A stretch of DNA of 30,059 bases from a virus. Shown here in pieces: positions 13,159-22,410 of this stretch. The notes under the pieces are model-generated. The model ran no database searches and was not told the DNA's origin. It saw only the letters and a list, made by a program, of their open reading frames with translations. The first letter of the stretch is position 1; every line of letters begins with the position of its first letter. The translations under genes were made by a program, and so were the position numbers. The stretch spans positions 1 to 30,059 of IMG/VR virus record IMGVR_UViG_3300032265_004047, one strand, 5' to 3'.

Positions 13159-16076
13159 TCATATCCAGGAGGCGAAATTGCCTGCGGAGGCTCTTCTCCA
13201 GGGCTAGTTGTTGCTGGGGTTCTCCTTCTTCCCCCTCTTCTCTTCTTAGGAGCATCGGGTTCTACTCGCACTTCTGAATCACGACGGGAGGAGTCTGATT
13301 CAAAGCTTAGCCTATCGCCAATGTCTATCAGCGCTTCTTCTTTTATGTCTATTTTTGTACCAACTTCAATTTCTCCCTGGCGATGAAGTACGCCACTAAT
13401 TCCGGCAATTGCAGAGTCTACAACGTAGCTGGTGGGATTTCCCTCCGGATTTGGCACTTTAACACTCACGCCCTGTTCAAAAACGGACTGCATGTTTTGT
13501 AGTATATTATCGGGATCTATTCTCCCGTCAACCCCAAGAGGGAGGAATTTTTTTCTTATTTTATTAACTTCTTCTTGAAAAATTTTATTTATTTGATAGA
13601 GAATTTCTTCTTTGGAATAATATATTTTTTTTGGATTAATAATATCATCATTTAAAATTCTATTCAAGGCTCCATTAATTTCATCTCTTACCTCTGTTGT
13701 TAATTCATATAGTTCTCTTGGACTATTTTTTAAATCTACAGTAGAGGCTCCAATTACTTTTTTAATTGATTCTCTTATAGCTTCGTTAAGAGAAGGTTCT
13801 TCATTTATTTTTTTATCAAAATCATTTAAGGTGCTTTCATTGTATTTTTGAGATAGGAGTGATTTTCTTTGCTCGTACAATGAATTAAAATTATCTACAG
13901 GGTCTTGATTTTCGACGGGAGACCCTCCAAGACTTGTAATTTCATTACGGAGCTTTTCATTAATTCTTTCTAGCTTCTCCATTATCTTATTTCTTTGTTC
14001 CTCTTCGTTTCCTTCGTATAAGAATGCAGATTCTTGAGCATCTAGAATATCGATTAATTTTATTTTGAGTGCTGGTAAGCTAAATTCTATTAAGGGTTCA
14101 TCTAAATTGGTGCGCAATGACTCAATAATGTCAGCACCTTTTTGAGCAGAGGGCTCTACAGGAGACTTGGCACCCTCCAGTATCGGCGTTGTTTGCTCGC
14201 CAGTTAAGAAAGGATCTACTTGTGCAATTAAAATATTAAAATTATTTTTAATTTCATCAAGAGATTGTCGAATATCTTCTCTTTGTTTTTGATTTATTTT
14301 TCTTCTTGAATAAAATATAATTAAATTTAAATTTTTTACAATCTTTTCTATTGATTCTTTAATTTCTAAAGGACTCGTATCAAGGACAAGACTAGATATT
14401 TTTTTATTTAAATCTGGAAATAAATTAATCCAGAGGGGATCCATTAATATATTGCTTCTATAATTAGAAAAATTTTCAAATTCTTGTTTTATTAATAAAA
14501 ATTGACTCTTAGTGGCGTTAATAATTCCTAACTCTTGTTCAGGGGCTTTGACAGAAGGAGATAGTGATAAAGCAGAGGTTGGCGCTGCAGGTCTTGATGC
14601 AGGAAGATTTATCACTTCAGGACTTGATGAATAATCTTCAATTTCATTTTCCAAACCTTCCTCTGAAACAAGAGGAATATCTTGCTGTTCATCAGTGGCG
14701 GGAATACTAACTTCACTAGGCGGAACAGATGGAGCGACTTTAGCTAATTCTTTATTAATTTCATCAGCGACACCCTTTTCTGAAACGGTAGCTGCTGGCT
14801 CAGCAGGAGTAGTTTTTAATTTATCTAAAAGCCCAGACAGAGAATTTAATACGGTTTCGGAAAAACCAGATTCAATTAAATTTTCAATACAAGAAGTAAT
14901 ATCTTGTAAAGTTTTTTTATGTTCCGGATCGGCTTCACTACTTGTAATTATTGTAGCTAATATTTTAAGATTATTTTTTGATATTTCTTCTGTGTTTTCG
15001 GGTTTTTCTCTAATTTGATCAATAATTTTTTTAAAAGAATCAATAGACTGATCTAGCGCAAAATCCTTACCAGGAGGGGTAGTGGGGGCGGCAACGGCAG
15101 GAGCAACAACAGGAGCAATAACTGAAGCGGCAGGAGGTCCACTAACAGGAGCGGCAGGAGCAGCGACAGAAGGAGCGGCAGGAGCAGCGACAGAAGGAGC
15201 GGCAGGAGCAGCCGCAGGAGCAGCCGCAGGGGCCGCGACAGAAGGGGCGGCACTCTCGGGAAGAACAGCATCACCTTCCGACAACTGCGCCGAAGTAGTA
15301 GCTCCGGTTAAGGATTGTTCCATTTTTTCAACAATATCTTTAATCTCGGCATTGTAATAATTCTTGAAAGCAGAATTATAAGCGCCCATTCGTGACAATA
15401 ATTTATTTTTTCTTTCTAAATAATCTTCTACTTTTCTTTTAATTCTAAATTCTCTCATCTCTTTAAGAGATTGAATAATATAATTATTTAAAGATACAGA
15501 AATTCTAAGCAAATTATTTAAAGATTTTTTTAATTTATTTGCTGTTTTAGGAAATCTTTTTTCCCAAGATCTGAGAGTTCTGCCTCGGGTAGAAAGAATG
15601 TTATGTAAAGAGTCTAATATTCCGGCTTGCTTTACTAGAGAGTGGCTCTGATAAGACATTTTTCTTTTTAAAGAAAAAATTCTGCTTTTATCTTCATCGC
15701 TTAAATTTTCGGATAAAATTTGATAATGAGATTTTAAAAAATCAATGTTTAAGGAACCTAGCTCCCTATTCGCTGCATCAATCACTTCATGAAATTTAAT
15801 AAGATCTGATAAAGCTGCGGGATATTCTCTTCGATTAATATTGGTCTTAGCAGAGTCTAAGATATTTTTTAAGGAATCATGCCCGGTGTCTTTGCCTGTA
15901 ATGAGATTGCGAACTTTATCATCCGCTTCTCTCAAAGCATCCATCATTTCTTTAAACTCAGAACGAGTGGCTTCAATCCATCTTCCGCCCAAATTAATAG
16001 ACTCTCTTAGTTTGCCTATTAAGCCAAATTCTTGAGCTATTTTTTCCAATTCATAATCAATGTCTGAGTATTTCAT
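13155..16076 (-). CDS. large coiled-coil protein with Ala/Pro repeat linker
   Basis: This is a 973-residue protein of unknown function next to the portal gene. Residues about 1-265 are helical and charged. Residues about 270-340 are an Ala/Pro/Val linker (AAPSVAAPAAP units), followed by several long helical segments with heptad-like spacing (for example NNFNILIAQVDPFL and NEKLRNEITSLGG). Near the C-terminus is a short beta-like stretch (VKVPNPEGNPTSYVVDSAIA), and a basic patch RRGGRRRTP comes before the end. No signal peptide or membrane helix is seen. Position and length suggest an internal head, neck or portal-associated protein. The start at 16076 has GGAC about 6 bases upstream. Confidence 0.7.
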   Translation of the reverse strand: MKYSDIDYELEKIAQEFGLIGKLRESINLGGRWIEATRSEFKEMMDALREADDKVRNLITGKDTGHDSLKNILDSAKTNINRREYPAALSDLIKFHEVIDAANRELGSLNIDFLKSHYQILSENLSDEDKSRIFSLKRKMSYQSHSLVKQAGILDSLHNILSTRGRTLRSWEKRFPKTANKLKKSLNNLLRISVSLNNYIIQSLKEMREFRIKRKVEDYLERKNKLLSRMGAYNSAFKNYYNAEIKDIVEKMEQSLTGATTSAQLSEGDAVLPESAAPSVAAPAAAPAAAPAAPSVAAPAAPSVAAPAAPVSGPPAASVIAPVVAPAVAAPTTPPGKDFALDQSIDSFKKIIDQIREKPENTEEISKNNLKILATIITSSEADPEHKKTLQDITSCIENLIESGFSETVLNSLSGLLDKLKTTPAEPAATVSEKGVADEINKELAKVAPSVPPSEVSIPATDEQQDIPLVSEEGLENEIEDYSSSPEVINLPASRPAAPTSALSLSPSVKAPEQELGIINATKSQFLLIKQEFENFSNYRSNILMDPLWINLFPDLNKKISSLVLDTSPLEIKESIEKIVKNLNLIIFYSRRKINQKQREDIRQSLDEIKNNFNILIAQVDPFLTGEQTTPILEGAKSPVEPSAQKGADIIESLRTNLDEPLIEFSLPALKIKLIDILDAQESAFLYEGNEEEQRNKIMEKLERINEKLRNEITSLGGSPVENQDPVDNFNSLYEQRKSLLSQKYNESTLNDFDKKINEEPSLNEAIRESIKKVIGASTVDLKNSPRELYELTTEVRDEINGALNRILNDDIINPKKIYYSKEEILYQINKIFQEEVNKIRKKFLPLGVDGRIDPDNILQNMQSVFEQGVSVKVPNPEGNPTSYVVDSAIAGISGVLHRQGEIEVGTKIDIKEEALIDIGDRLSFESDSSRRDSEVRVEPDAPKKRRGGRRRTPATTSPGEEPPQAISPPGYE
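15157..15204. repeat. exact 24-base tandem repeat in the Ala/Pro linker
   Basis: Bases 15157-15180 and 15181-15204 are identical, and a degenerate third unit follows to about 15228. They encode alternating Ala/Pro/Ser/Val. Copy number probably varies by slippage without changing frame. Confidence 0.9.
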
Positions 16077-16107
16077 GAGATGTCCATTTAATTGAATAAA
16101 TGCCTAA

Positions 16108-18990
16108 TTATGCCGGAGGAGGGCTGGGGGGCGGACCACCTCCGGGAGGGGCTCCTAAATCTAACGGAGGCATTCCTCCTCCAGGTTCGCCCGGAACTCC
16201 TCCGCCGCCGCCTGCGCCAACCTCTGAGGGCTCCTTCGGCTCTGGGATCTCGTCATCATCATCCAAGGCACGAAGCTCGTTAAGAGTAAGTGTCTCAAGA
16301 GAGACTTTTTCCTTCTTGGCAATAGCTGCTTGGATAGATTCTTTGCGCATGTTGCGATTCTCGTTTTCAGCATCAAGACCAAGAGAGCGATATAGGGTGT
16401 GAAGAGAGGCTCTCTTTTGTTCGCCTTCGCCCTGAGTGAGAGACACTAAGGTATTGACGTAATCAGCAGTGTCGAAGAGAGACATGTGATTCCAGTCAAC
16501 ATCAGGAACGATAAGCTGCTTCTCTCCGTTTTTGTACTCATAGAACCCTTGGATTTTAGAGATGGGGGCGAAGATTTTGCGCTTAAGCCAGGTAGCCATC
16601 ATGTTGCGGAATTGCATGTAGCGCTGACGAAGGACGTCAAGAGCCACTCCACCGTTAGCATATGTAGTATCACTACCGCCATCCATAAGAACAGAAGGAA
16701 CTTGTAATCCAGTATAAATTTCTTTTATTAATTGAGTGATATCTCCAGAGATATCATAAATACCTCCACCAGCACCAACTCTTTCCACCGTAACGCCCTC
16801 ATGAGTAAAGATTTTAAAATCTTTATCATATTGGGCGCTGTTGCCTTGAATAGTTATTTTTCCACCTCTTCTTGTAATAAATAGCCCTGTAGGTACAGTA
16901 AAACACCAAACTTTACCAGAATATTGCTCTACTTTTATACTAGGCACATCTCGCTCGCCCTTGCCGTTTCTAACGAGCGGAAATTGTCCCTTTATTTTGC
17001 CATCAAAATTAGACCAAGAAATATCATAAGCGGTAAGCCTATTCTCTCTATTAGTTATACGAGAGGTCGGCGCGTACCCGCACTTATAAGAGATCTCGTA
17101 CACGTCATCGGATAATTGTTTTGATGTTGTTGTATATCTTGAAATTTTGTTACCGGATTTTCTACTAGGTCTAATGTGACCATCTCCAAGCATCATTGCA
17201 TCTAATAGTGTGTTTAAAAGATTTGCATTTAAATTTCGCATCCAAGAAGGTATTTTTTTATATGCTGAAGTTGTTACATTATTTGTTCCAAATTCTGATT
17301 TAAAATAATTAAATATTTCTTTGTTTGAAATAAATCCGATCCACATGCCATTTGTTCTTATTGACTGATGGCATTTAACTCCAAGATGAGATGCAAATTC
17401 TTCCATGCATTTCTTCATCTTCAAATAATTTTCATGCTTTGCGATTGTGGACTGACAAATGCTAACACAATAATTTCTACTAAAAACATAAGTAGACCCT
17501 TCGCTTAAGAAATATCCCAAGAATTCTAGATAATTATTTATTGGAACTTGCTTTCCACAAACTTCAACAAAGCTTTTTTCTTCCCCAGACCATTTGATAT
17601 TTGATCTGAATCTCTGATAATTGCTTGGATTGATTTCAGATGCCTTTGCCTTATGCCACTCGCCCCATGTATGTGATTTATTTTTAATATTTTTTCTTTT
17701 AGAAACCCACATATCATGGTTTGGGGTAACTTTGATATCCATTTTCTTGCTATCAAAGTGATACATTTCTCCCATATAGTTGCCAACGAAAGACGCCAAG
17801 GGCTGATGGTATTCTAATTGCTCATTGCTCGGATTAAAGCAAGCAATCTTTACTCCATCTTTTGGTTTAGAGGGCAACGCCCCAAACAAAGAAGAGTCGG
17901 CATATTCTATTACTTCATTAAATCTCTTAAAGCCTTGATCGGTAAGGACTTCGGTCTCTTCGTCATAACATTCAAAAGTGCTACGCCACGCTTCCAAATC
18001 GGCGTGCGTAGGCTTATAGTCGGCACTACCAATCTTCACGATCGTCAAAGGATTAATTAAATTAGAAGCTTGAGCGAATTTGCTTTCTCTTAATTGGTCG
18101 AATAAAGATAATTGTCTAAACACCGCTACCGGCAATCCGGTCCCTCTCACCTCATAAGGAGAAATCCTGCGAGCAATGTGCGATACATGGAAATTATCTA
18201 GAGGAATATTATCTCCTCGCTTGACGCAATCGATAATATATTGATTTAATTGTTTTCTTTGTTCTACGTCTCTGGTTTTATTTGAGAAAACAATTCTTCT
18301 TAAGTTTTCATCGGGGCGCAAAGAAATTACCGGCTCATCTGCTGCTACGGTACGATTAACAATGACATAATCGGGATTTTGAATTAACAGACGACTCCAT
18401 TTGCCTTTACTTTTGTCATAATCGGCATAAACAAAAGATTCTCCTAGCAGCCAGAATTCTTGAGCAATTTGAACTGCTATATTCATCAAATCCAATTCTT
18501 CAATCATATCATTAAAGAATTTTTCTACTTCTTTGTTATAGCATTTGATATTTAATTTACTAATTGGGTAGGTGCTGTGAAGCGAGATGGCGTTTTGAAC
18601 AAAAGGATTTAGTGCAAAGAAGCTACGGCACCAAGCATTGATGGTGGCACGGTCTCTGGGGAGAGAAAGATTGCTGTTGAGCCAAAGAGGCGAATATACC
18701 TCTGGCGTTTGCTTGACGGTATCTCCTGATCCAGAGGTGTTAAGAGAGTTGTAGGAAGAAACCATCTGAGCTTGTTTCTTAATCCCAACAGAGGCGGTGA
18801 CCAAGCCATTGGCGGTCATCCCATTATCTCTAACGGTTGGACCTGTTCCATCTTTGAATAATCCTTTTTCTACCTCACCAGCTAGCTTGTCCTTGCGAAA
18901 TTGAGAGACGCTGTTCGCCATCAGGGCGCTAACTTGAGGGGCTTCGGATTTATTTTCTAAATATTTCTCTGACTTAGACTTTTCGCTCAT
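16108..18990 (-). CDS. portal protein interrupted by an intein
   Basis: This is a 960-residue precursor. Removing the intein (residues 341-717) leaves about 583 residues, a normal portal length. The extein has features of phage portal proteins: SLPRDRATINAWCRSFFALN near residue 105, the helical run FVQNAISLHSTYPIS, IAQEFWLLGESFVY and, after the intein, QLIKEIYTGLQVPSVLMDG and GVALDVLRQRYMQFRNMM. The C-terminus is a Gly/Pro-rich tail (GGGGVPGEPGG and PPPSPPPA). Portals form the ring through which DNA enters and leaves the head. The start has a clear ribosome binding site (AGAAGGATTAAATT before ATG). It follows the terminase gene, the usual packaging order. Confidence 0.88.
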   Translation of the reverse strand: MSEKSKSEKYLENKSEAPQVSALMANSVSQFRKDKLAGEVEKGLFKDGTGPTVRDNGMTANGLVTASVGIKKQAQMVSSYNSLNTSGSGDTVKQTPEVYSPLWLNSNLSLPRDRATINAWCRSFFALNPFVQNAISLHSTYPISKLNIKCYNKEVEKFFNDMIEELDLMNIAVQIAQEFWLLGESFVYADYDKSKGKWSRLLIQNPDYVIVNRTVAADEPVISLRPDENLRRIVFSNKTRDVEQRKQLNQYIIDCVKRGDNIPLDNFHVSHIARRISPYEVRGTGLPVAVFRQLSLFDQLRESKFAQASNLINPLTIVKIGSADYKPTHADLEAWRSTFECYDEETEVLTDQGFKRFNEVIEYADSSLFGALPSKPKDGVKIACFNPSNEQLEYHQPLASFVGNYMGEMYHFDSKKMDIKVTPNHDMWVSKRKNIKNKSHTWGEWHKAKASEINPSNYQRFRSNIKWSGEEKSFVEVCGKQVPINNYLEFLGYFLSEGSTYVFSRNYCVSICQSTIAKHENYLKMKKCMEEFASHLGVKCHQSIRTNGMWIGFISNKEIFNYFKSEFGTNNVTTSAYKKIPSWMRNLNANLLNTLLDAMMLGDGHIRPSRKSGNKISRYTTTSKQLSDDVYEISYKCGYAPTSRITNRENRLTAYDISWSNFDGKIKGQFPLVRNGKGERDVPSIKVEQYSGKVWCFTVPTGLFITRRGGKITIQGNSAQYDKDFKIFTHEGVTVERVGAGGGIYDISGDITQLIKEIYTGLQVPSVLMDGGSDTTYANGGVALDVLRQRYMQFRNMMATWLKRKIFAPISKIQGFYEYKNGEKQLIVPDVDWNHMSLFDTADYVNTLVSLTQGEGEQKRASLHTLYRSLGLDAENENRNMRKESIQAAIAKKEKVSLETLTLNELRALDDDDEIPEPKEPSEVGAGGGGGVPGEPGGGMPPLDLGAPPGGGPPPSPPPA
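16840..17970 (-). other. intein with LAGLIDADG endonuclease in the portal protein
   Basis: Residues 341-717 (377 residues) form an intein. It begins with Cys341 in CYDEETEVLTDQGFKRF. Block B is VTPNHDMWV (Thr422 and His425), and it ends GLFITRRGGKITIQGN with Asn717, followed by Ser718 as the +1 nucleophile. The penultimate residue is Gly rather than the usual His, as in many inteins. Two LAGLIDADG motifs (LEFLGYFLSEGS at about 488-499, LLDAMMLGDGHI at about 595-606) show a homing endonuclease domain. Excision joins STFE to SAQYDKDF. The mechanism should be class 1. Confidence 0.93.
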
Positions 18991-19050
18991 AATTTAATCC
19001 TTCTGAGTATAGTAATATATCTAAATATTTAGAGAAAAAAATAAATATAA
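18991..19050. promoter_or_regulatory. leader between terminase and portal genes
   Basis: These 60 AT-rich bases hold a perfect 12-base palindrome (CTAAATATTTAG, 19021-19032) and, on the minus strand, GATATATTACTAT, a box nearly identical to one just before the terminase gene. The portal ribosome binding site lies at the 3' end. Promoter or operator use is possible but unproven. Confidence 0.3.
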
Positions 19051-22000
19051 TTAGAATCTTCTGCTAACGTGACCGCCAACAACTAATGGCTTTTGTGCTC
19101 CGGTATTATTTTGATTGGCAAAAGGATTGTTACTGGTTAGTCCATTGGTAATAACGAACTTGTAAGCAATGTAAGCGTTGAGGAGGGCGGCAAATCCATC
19201 ATTGGGACCTGATTTAACATAGTGAATTGTAGGGTCTCCTCCCCGAGAAATAGAGGGTTTAATTTCATTGTTGCTGCAATGCTGAGTCAACCAGGCAATC
19301 TTTTCATAGTCCCCCAAAGGAAATCTAATTTTCCCGCCTCGCAATTGCTCGATTAATTCTGCATAATAAAAGTTCTTTTGAAAAATAATTTCTTTGGGGA
19401 AAATTTCTTTATTATATTTAATATGCCCATTAACGGTATTGTGAGCCCGAGACACTAAATACCGATCGCCATAAGCGGTATGCAGTTTTTCGGAAAATTC
19501 TTGAGAGAAGCCAATATCCCCAATAGCCAACTTTACGCTGTACTGACGCATCAACTGATCGATAAGTGCCCTTTTAGATTCTTCATCATTTCTTTTAAAT
19601 TTAGTACAAAATTCAATAGACAGTAATTGCGGACCCTTGGTAACTAAAATAACTGCAGTGCTAAAAGATTGACCCTGAGTAGATTTAGTGTTATCTGCTA
19701 ATTGTTCTAAATCAGATTTTAAACCATAATCTATTCCAAGAGTAACTAAAAGATCCTCTTCTACGGCAATAGAGGCTCTCATTTTTCTTTCTACATCGCC
19801 ACAAAGATCTCTAATTTCTTCCGGAGTAATTGGACTAGAGTCTCCTTGATAAAACTCTCCTAATACTTCGTTTCGATAGGAGCGCTCTGTGGCGATCGGA
19901 TGAGTGCCGGGTTTTTCAGATAAGATTTTTTCTTTGGTAAAATCAGGCATGTAAAGCTGATTAATATGAAAGCCTACAATAGAATATTCATCTGGCTTTC
20001 TAGAAGCCACCCATTTACCTCTTTCTGCGGCGGGTCGCTTATCCTGTTCGTGCCCGCAATGAGCGCATTTAACAATAAATCCATATAGCCAAATTTTTTC
20101 CCATTCATCGCTTTCGGGAGTGTAGAGTGGGAAATGTTGTTTGCATTTTTCGCAGCCAAGATAAAAATATTGCTGGGATGATGCTATCCACATTTTATAA
20201 TAATCAGAACCTTTTCTTTTAGGGGTTCCGAAATACACTTGCACGCCATCGCCGACTCTGCCGTATTTAGACGCATTGAGCATTTTAGTAGCGTTGCTAA
20301 TAGCGGCTCCACTGATATCTTGGCAATTATGAGCAACTAATCCGTGTTCCCCTATTACAAAATTATGGTTATGGTCAACCTCTATATCGTATACAATTTC
20401 TTCTTCAGTGGTCTCACTGATATTAAAAATTGGTAAAAATTTATTATTAGATCTAATTAAATCTCCGTTAGAAATATTTTCTAATTTTTTCCAACCTTCT
20501 TGTGTTAAAAATCTGTGATTGCCTGTGCACTTGATTATTTCATTATTACATTGAAATTCGAATAATTTTCTTTTATCTCTTTTCCAAGCATTGGTTATTT
20601 CTTTATATTCAAAAATTTCTTTTTCTTCATTAAAAGTTAATACTTTTGGCAATGTTTCATTATTAGAATACATATCATACAATTTTCCAATTGTAACTTT
20701 ACCATTCTCTGTTTGTATGTTTTGACTGTATGGAAAACATTCATCAAAGAAGATGACGTCCGCAGTATTATGGGTTGGTATAAAAGATCTTGTAATTAAA
20801 AATAAATGAGATGGGCTATCTACAGTGATACATCTCATTGGGATTGAATCTATAGGCTCTATGCTTTTTATAAATCTGTGAGTGATTTTTGTAATGAATT
20901 TATTGTTATTTTTGATATTTTTAATTTTTCTTTTCATTCTAAATACAGGTAATTTTGTTACAAAATTTATACAATAAGCATCTTTATATTGTATCCCGTA
21001 TCTCCATCTTTCTTTTTTACAAATATGAGCTTTAATTCCTAAACTTAAAATTAACTCATAAACTTGATAAGCTAAGTCTTTTCTAACTTGACTAAACTCT
21101 ATTCTTCCATCTTTGGAACAACTGCCATCAGTATCCAGTAGCCCTTGTAATAAAGCGAGTCTTTGTTCCGCCGAAGCGCGCATATATATTTCGGGAATGT
21201 GTTTATAATAAAAATCACCTTTTCCACTATGAGTATTTTTAATTACCCCTAATTTAGTTAAAGCTGTAGTTAAACCAATTACTCTGTAGGAACATGATTT
21301 TGAGGGGGCAGAGCTAAAGCTTCCCATATGATTTATTGACGACGGAACAACCCTATGTTCATAATTTTGTAAAATTTCAGGATCGGCAGACTCTATTCTT
21401 CTATACTTATCACCATCACCAAGCCATAATCCAAATAAATAAGGATCAATTGGTAATTCTTTTTTATCATAATTTAACGGCAAACAATTTGGTATTGAGT
21501 GGTTGTTTTCGTCAGAGGTTGACACTTTTAAAGTTTTAAATATTTCTTTTGTGTTTTTTATTTTTGGTTCCGGCTTTTTGCTAGATTTTCCTTCTAAAAA
21601 TTTTCTATAAATTTTACGATCTCGCTTCGTATACGTTAACCAGAGATGGTCTGCACAAGCTTCCACAATTGTACCATCATCAAATGTTATTTTATATGAT
21701 TCTGGGGATAAATTTATTGGATGCATTTTTGTAACATTACAAATATTTCCAGATTCATCAAATAATTGGTCTCCCTCTTTTAAATCTTTTAATTTAATAA
21801 ATCCAGTAGGAGTGGGCAATTCAGTTTCTAAAGATAATTGCCTACCACGCAACCTGTCTGCGTTTAAGCCGGTAGATTCAATCCAAATATGATTGCCCCC
21901 GGTAAATTGTTTAAAGTGAAGAGAGTTGTTGGTTTCGCTAGTGGTATCTAACAAAGACTGCATAAAAGATTTATGCTTACCTTTTTTCTCCTGAGCATCA

Positions 22001-22386
22001 GTAGATATAGAGTCTACGATCATTGGATTGAGTTTGGTCTTGCTATAAGCGGCTGCGTGCTCTAATTGCGGGAAGGCATGAATAACTCGAATAGGAGGGT
22101 TATTATCAGTTCCAAATAGACCCGAGCCCATGAAATACATTTCAAGGGCGGATGCCATGGTCGTACCTCCGACCTGACGAGACTTAACCAATATCATTGG
22201 CTTGGCGCCTCTTTCTAAAGCTTTGATTCCAGCATATCTGTAAATGTCAACGAAAGGCTTGTACCCATTGCCGTTTAATCTAAAGGGTTTGCCATCTAGC
22301 ATTAAATGCTTCTCAATAAAAGCCACTGGATCTAGCCTAAGAAGAGAGTTCTTAATATCTAAAAATAAATCTTTATCTTGAGTCAT
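19051..22386 (-). CDS. terL: terminase large subunit (GpA-like) with two inteins
   Basis: This is a 1111-residue precursor; removal of both inteins leaves about 615 residues. The ATPase has a deviant Walker A, KSRQVGGTT (residues 68-76), with the lysine early as in lambda GpA. Walker B is VIFFDE (544-549), with the coupling-type FGTPKRKGS at about 719. A zinc-finger-like pair follows (C745/C748 and C774/C777), typical of GpA-like terminases. The nuclease has the expected acidic residues: D886 in GIDYG, D957 in GDIGF and D1063 in NDGFAALLNA. The enzyme cuts concatemeric phage DNA and pumps it through the portal. No clear ribosome binding site precedes the ATG. Both inteins must leave for an intact ATPase site. 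Confidence 0.93.
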   Translation of the reverse strand: MTQDKDLFLDIKNSLLRLDPVAFIEKHLMLDGKPFRLNGNGYKPFVDIYRYAGIKALERGAKPMILVKSRQVGGTTMASALEMYFMGSGLFGTDNNPPIRVIHAFPQLEHAAAYSKTKLNPMIVDSISTDAQEKKGKHKSFMQSLLDTTSETNNSLHFKQFTGGNHIWIESTGLNADRLRGRQLSLETELPTPTGFIKLKDLKEGDQLFDESGNICNVTKMHPINLSPESYKITFDDGTIVEACADHLWLTYTKRDRKIYRKFLEGKSSKKPEPKIKNTKEIFKTLKVSTSDENNHSIPNCLPLNYDKKELPIDPYLFGLWLGDGDKYRRIESADPEILQNYEHRVVPSSINHMGSFSSAPSKSCSYRVIGLTTALTKLGVIKNTHSGKGDFYYKHIPEIYMRASAEQRLALLQGLLDTDGSCSKDGRIEFSQVRKDLAYQVYELILSLGIKAHICKKERWRYGIQYKDAYCINFVTKLPVFRMKRKIKNIKNNNKFITKITHRFIKSIEPIDSIPMRCITVDSPSHLFLITRSFIPTHNTADVIFFDECFPYSQNIQTENGKVTIGKLYDMYSNNETLPKVLTFNEEKEIFEYKEITNAWKRDKRKLFEFQCNNEIIKCTGNHRFLTQEGWKKLENISNGDLIRSNNKFLPIFNISETTEEEIVYDIEVDHNHNFVIGEHGLVAHNCQDISGAAISNATKMLNASKYGRVGDGVQVYFGTPKRKGSDYYKMWIASSQQYFYLGCEKCKQHFPLYTPESDEWEKIWLYGFIVKCAHCGHEQDKRPAAERGKWVASRKPDEYSIVGFHINQLYMPDFTKEKILSEKPGTHPIATERSYRNEVLGEFYQGDSSPITPEEIRDLCGDVERKMRASIAVEEDLLVTLGIDYGLKSDLEQLADNTKSTQGQSFSTAVILVTKGPQLLSIEFCTKFKRNDEESKRALIDQLMRQYSVKLAIGDIGFSQEFSEKLHTAYGDRYLVSRAHNTVNGHIKYNKEIFPKEIIFQKNFYYAELIEQLRGGKIRFPLGDYEKIAWLTQHCSNNEIKPSISRGGDPTIHYVKSGPNDGFAALLNAYIAYKFVITNGLTSNNPFANQNNTGAQKPLVVGGHVSRRF
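20326..20739 (-). other. mini-intein directly after the terminase Walker B
   Basis: Residues 550-687 (138 residues) begin with Cys550 (CFPYSQNIQTENGKV). They contain the block B-like CTGNHRFLT and the block F-like VYDIEVDHNHNFVIG, and end VAHN with His686-Asn687, followed by Cys688. It has no endonuclease domain, so it is a class 1 mini-intein. Excision restores VIFFDE-CQDIS. The DNA is markedly AT-rich compared with the extein. Confidence 0.93.
20767..21840 (-). other. class 3 intein with LAGLIDADG endonuclease, directly before the terminase Walker B
   Basis: Residues 183-540 (358 residues) begin with Gln183 (QLSLETELPTPTGF), not Cys or Ser. They carry the class 3 Trp-Cys-Thr set: Trp249 in ADHLWLTY, Cys519 in MRCITVDS and Thr538 in the terminal PTHN, with Thr541 as +1 residue. 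Two LAGLIDADG motifs are present (PYLFGLWLGDGD at about 315-326, LALLQGLLDTDGS at about 410-422). Excision joins RLRGR to TADVIFFDE. Confidence 0.92.
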
Positions 22387-22410
22387 CTAACATAGTTATA
22401 TATCATAATT

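Noticed and set aside
15157-15228. CRISPR-like short repeats
   Set aside because: The repeats are directly adjacent with no unique spacers and are coding Ala/Pro units.
15082-15357. Plus-strand Ala/Gly-rich ORF of 91 residues
   Set aside because: It is the complement of the Ala/Pro repeat linker in the 973-residue protein; GC-rich repeats keep the other frames open. No ribosome binding site.
16840-17970. Portal intein as a class 3 intein, because a Cys occurs in block F (VWCFTVP)
   Set aside because: It has Cys at position 1 and a standard TxxH block B, so class 1 is simpler; a block F Cys is also common in class 1 inteins.
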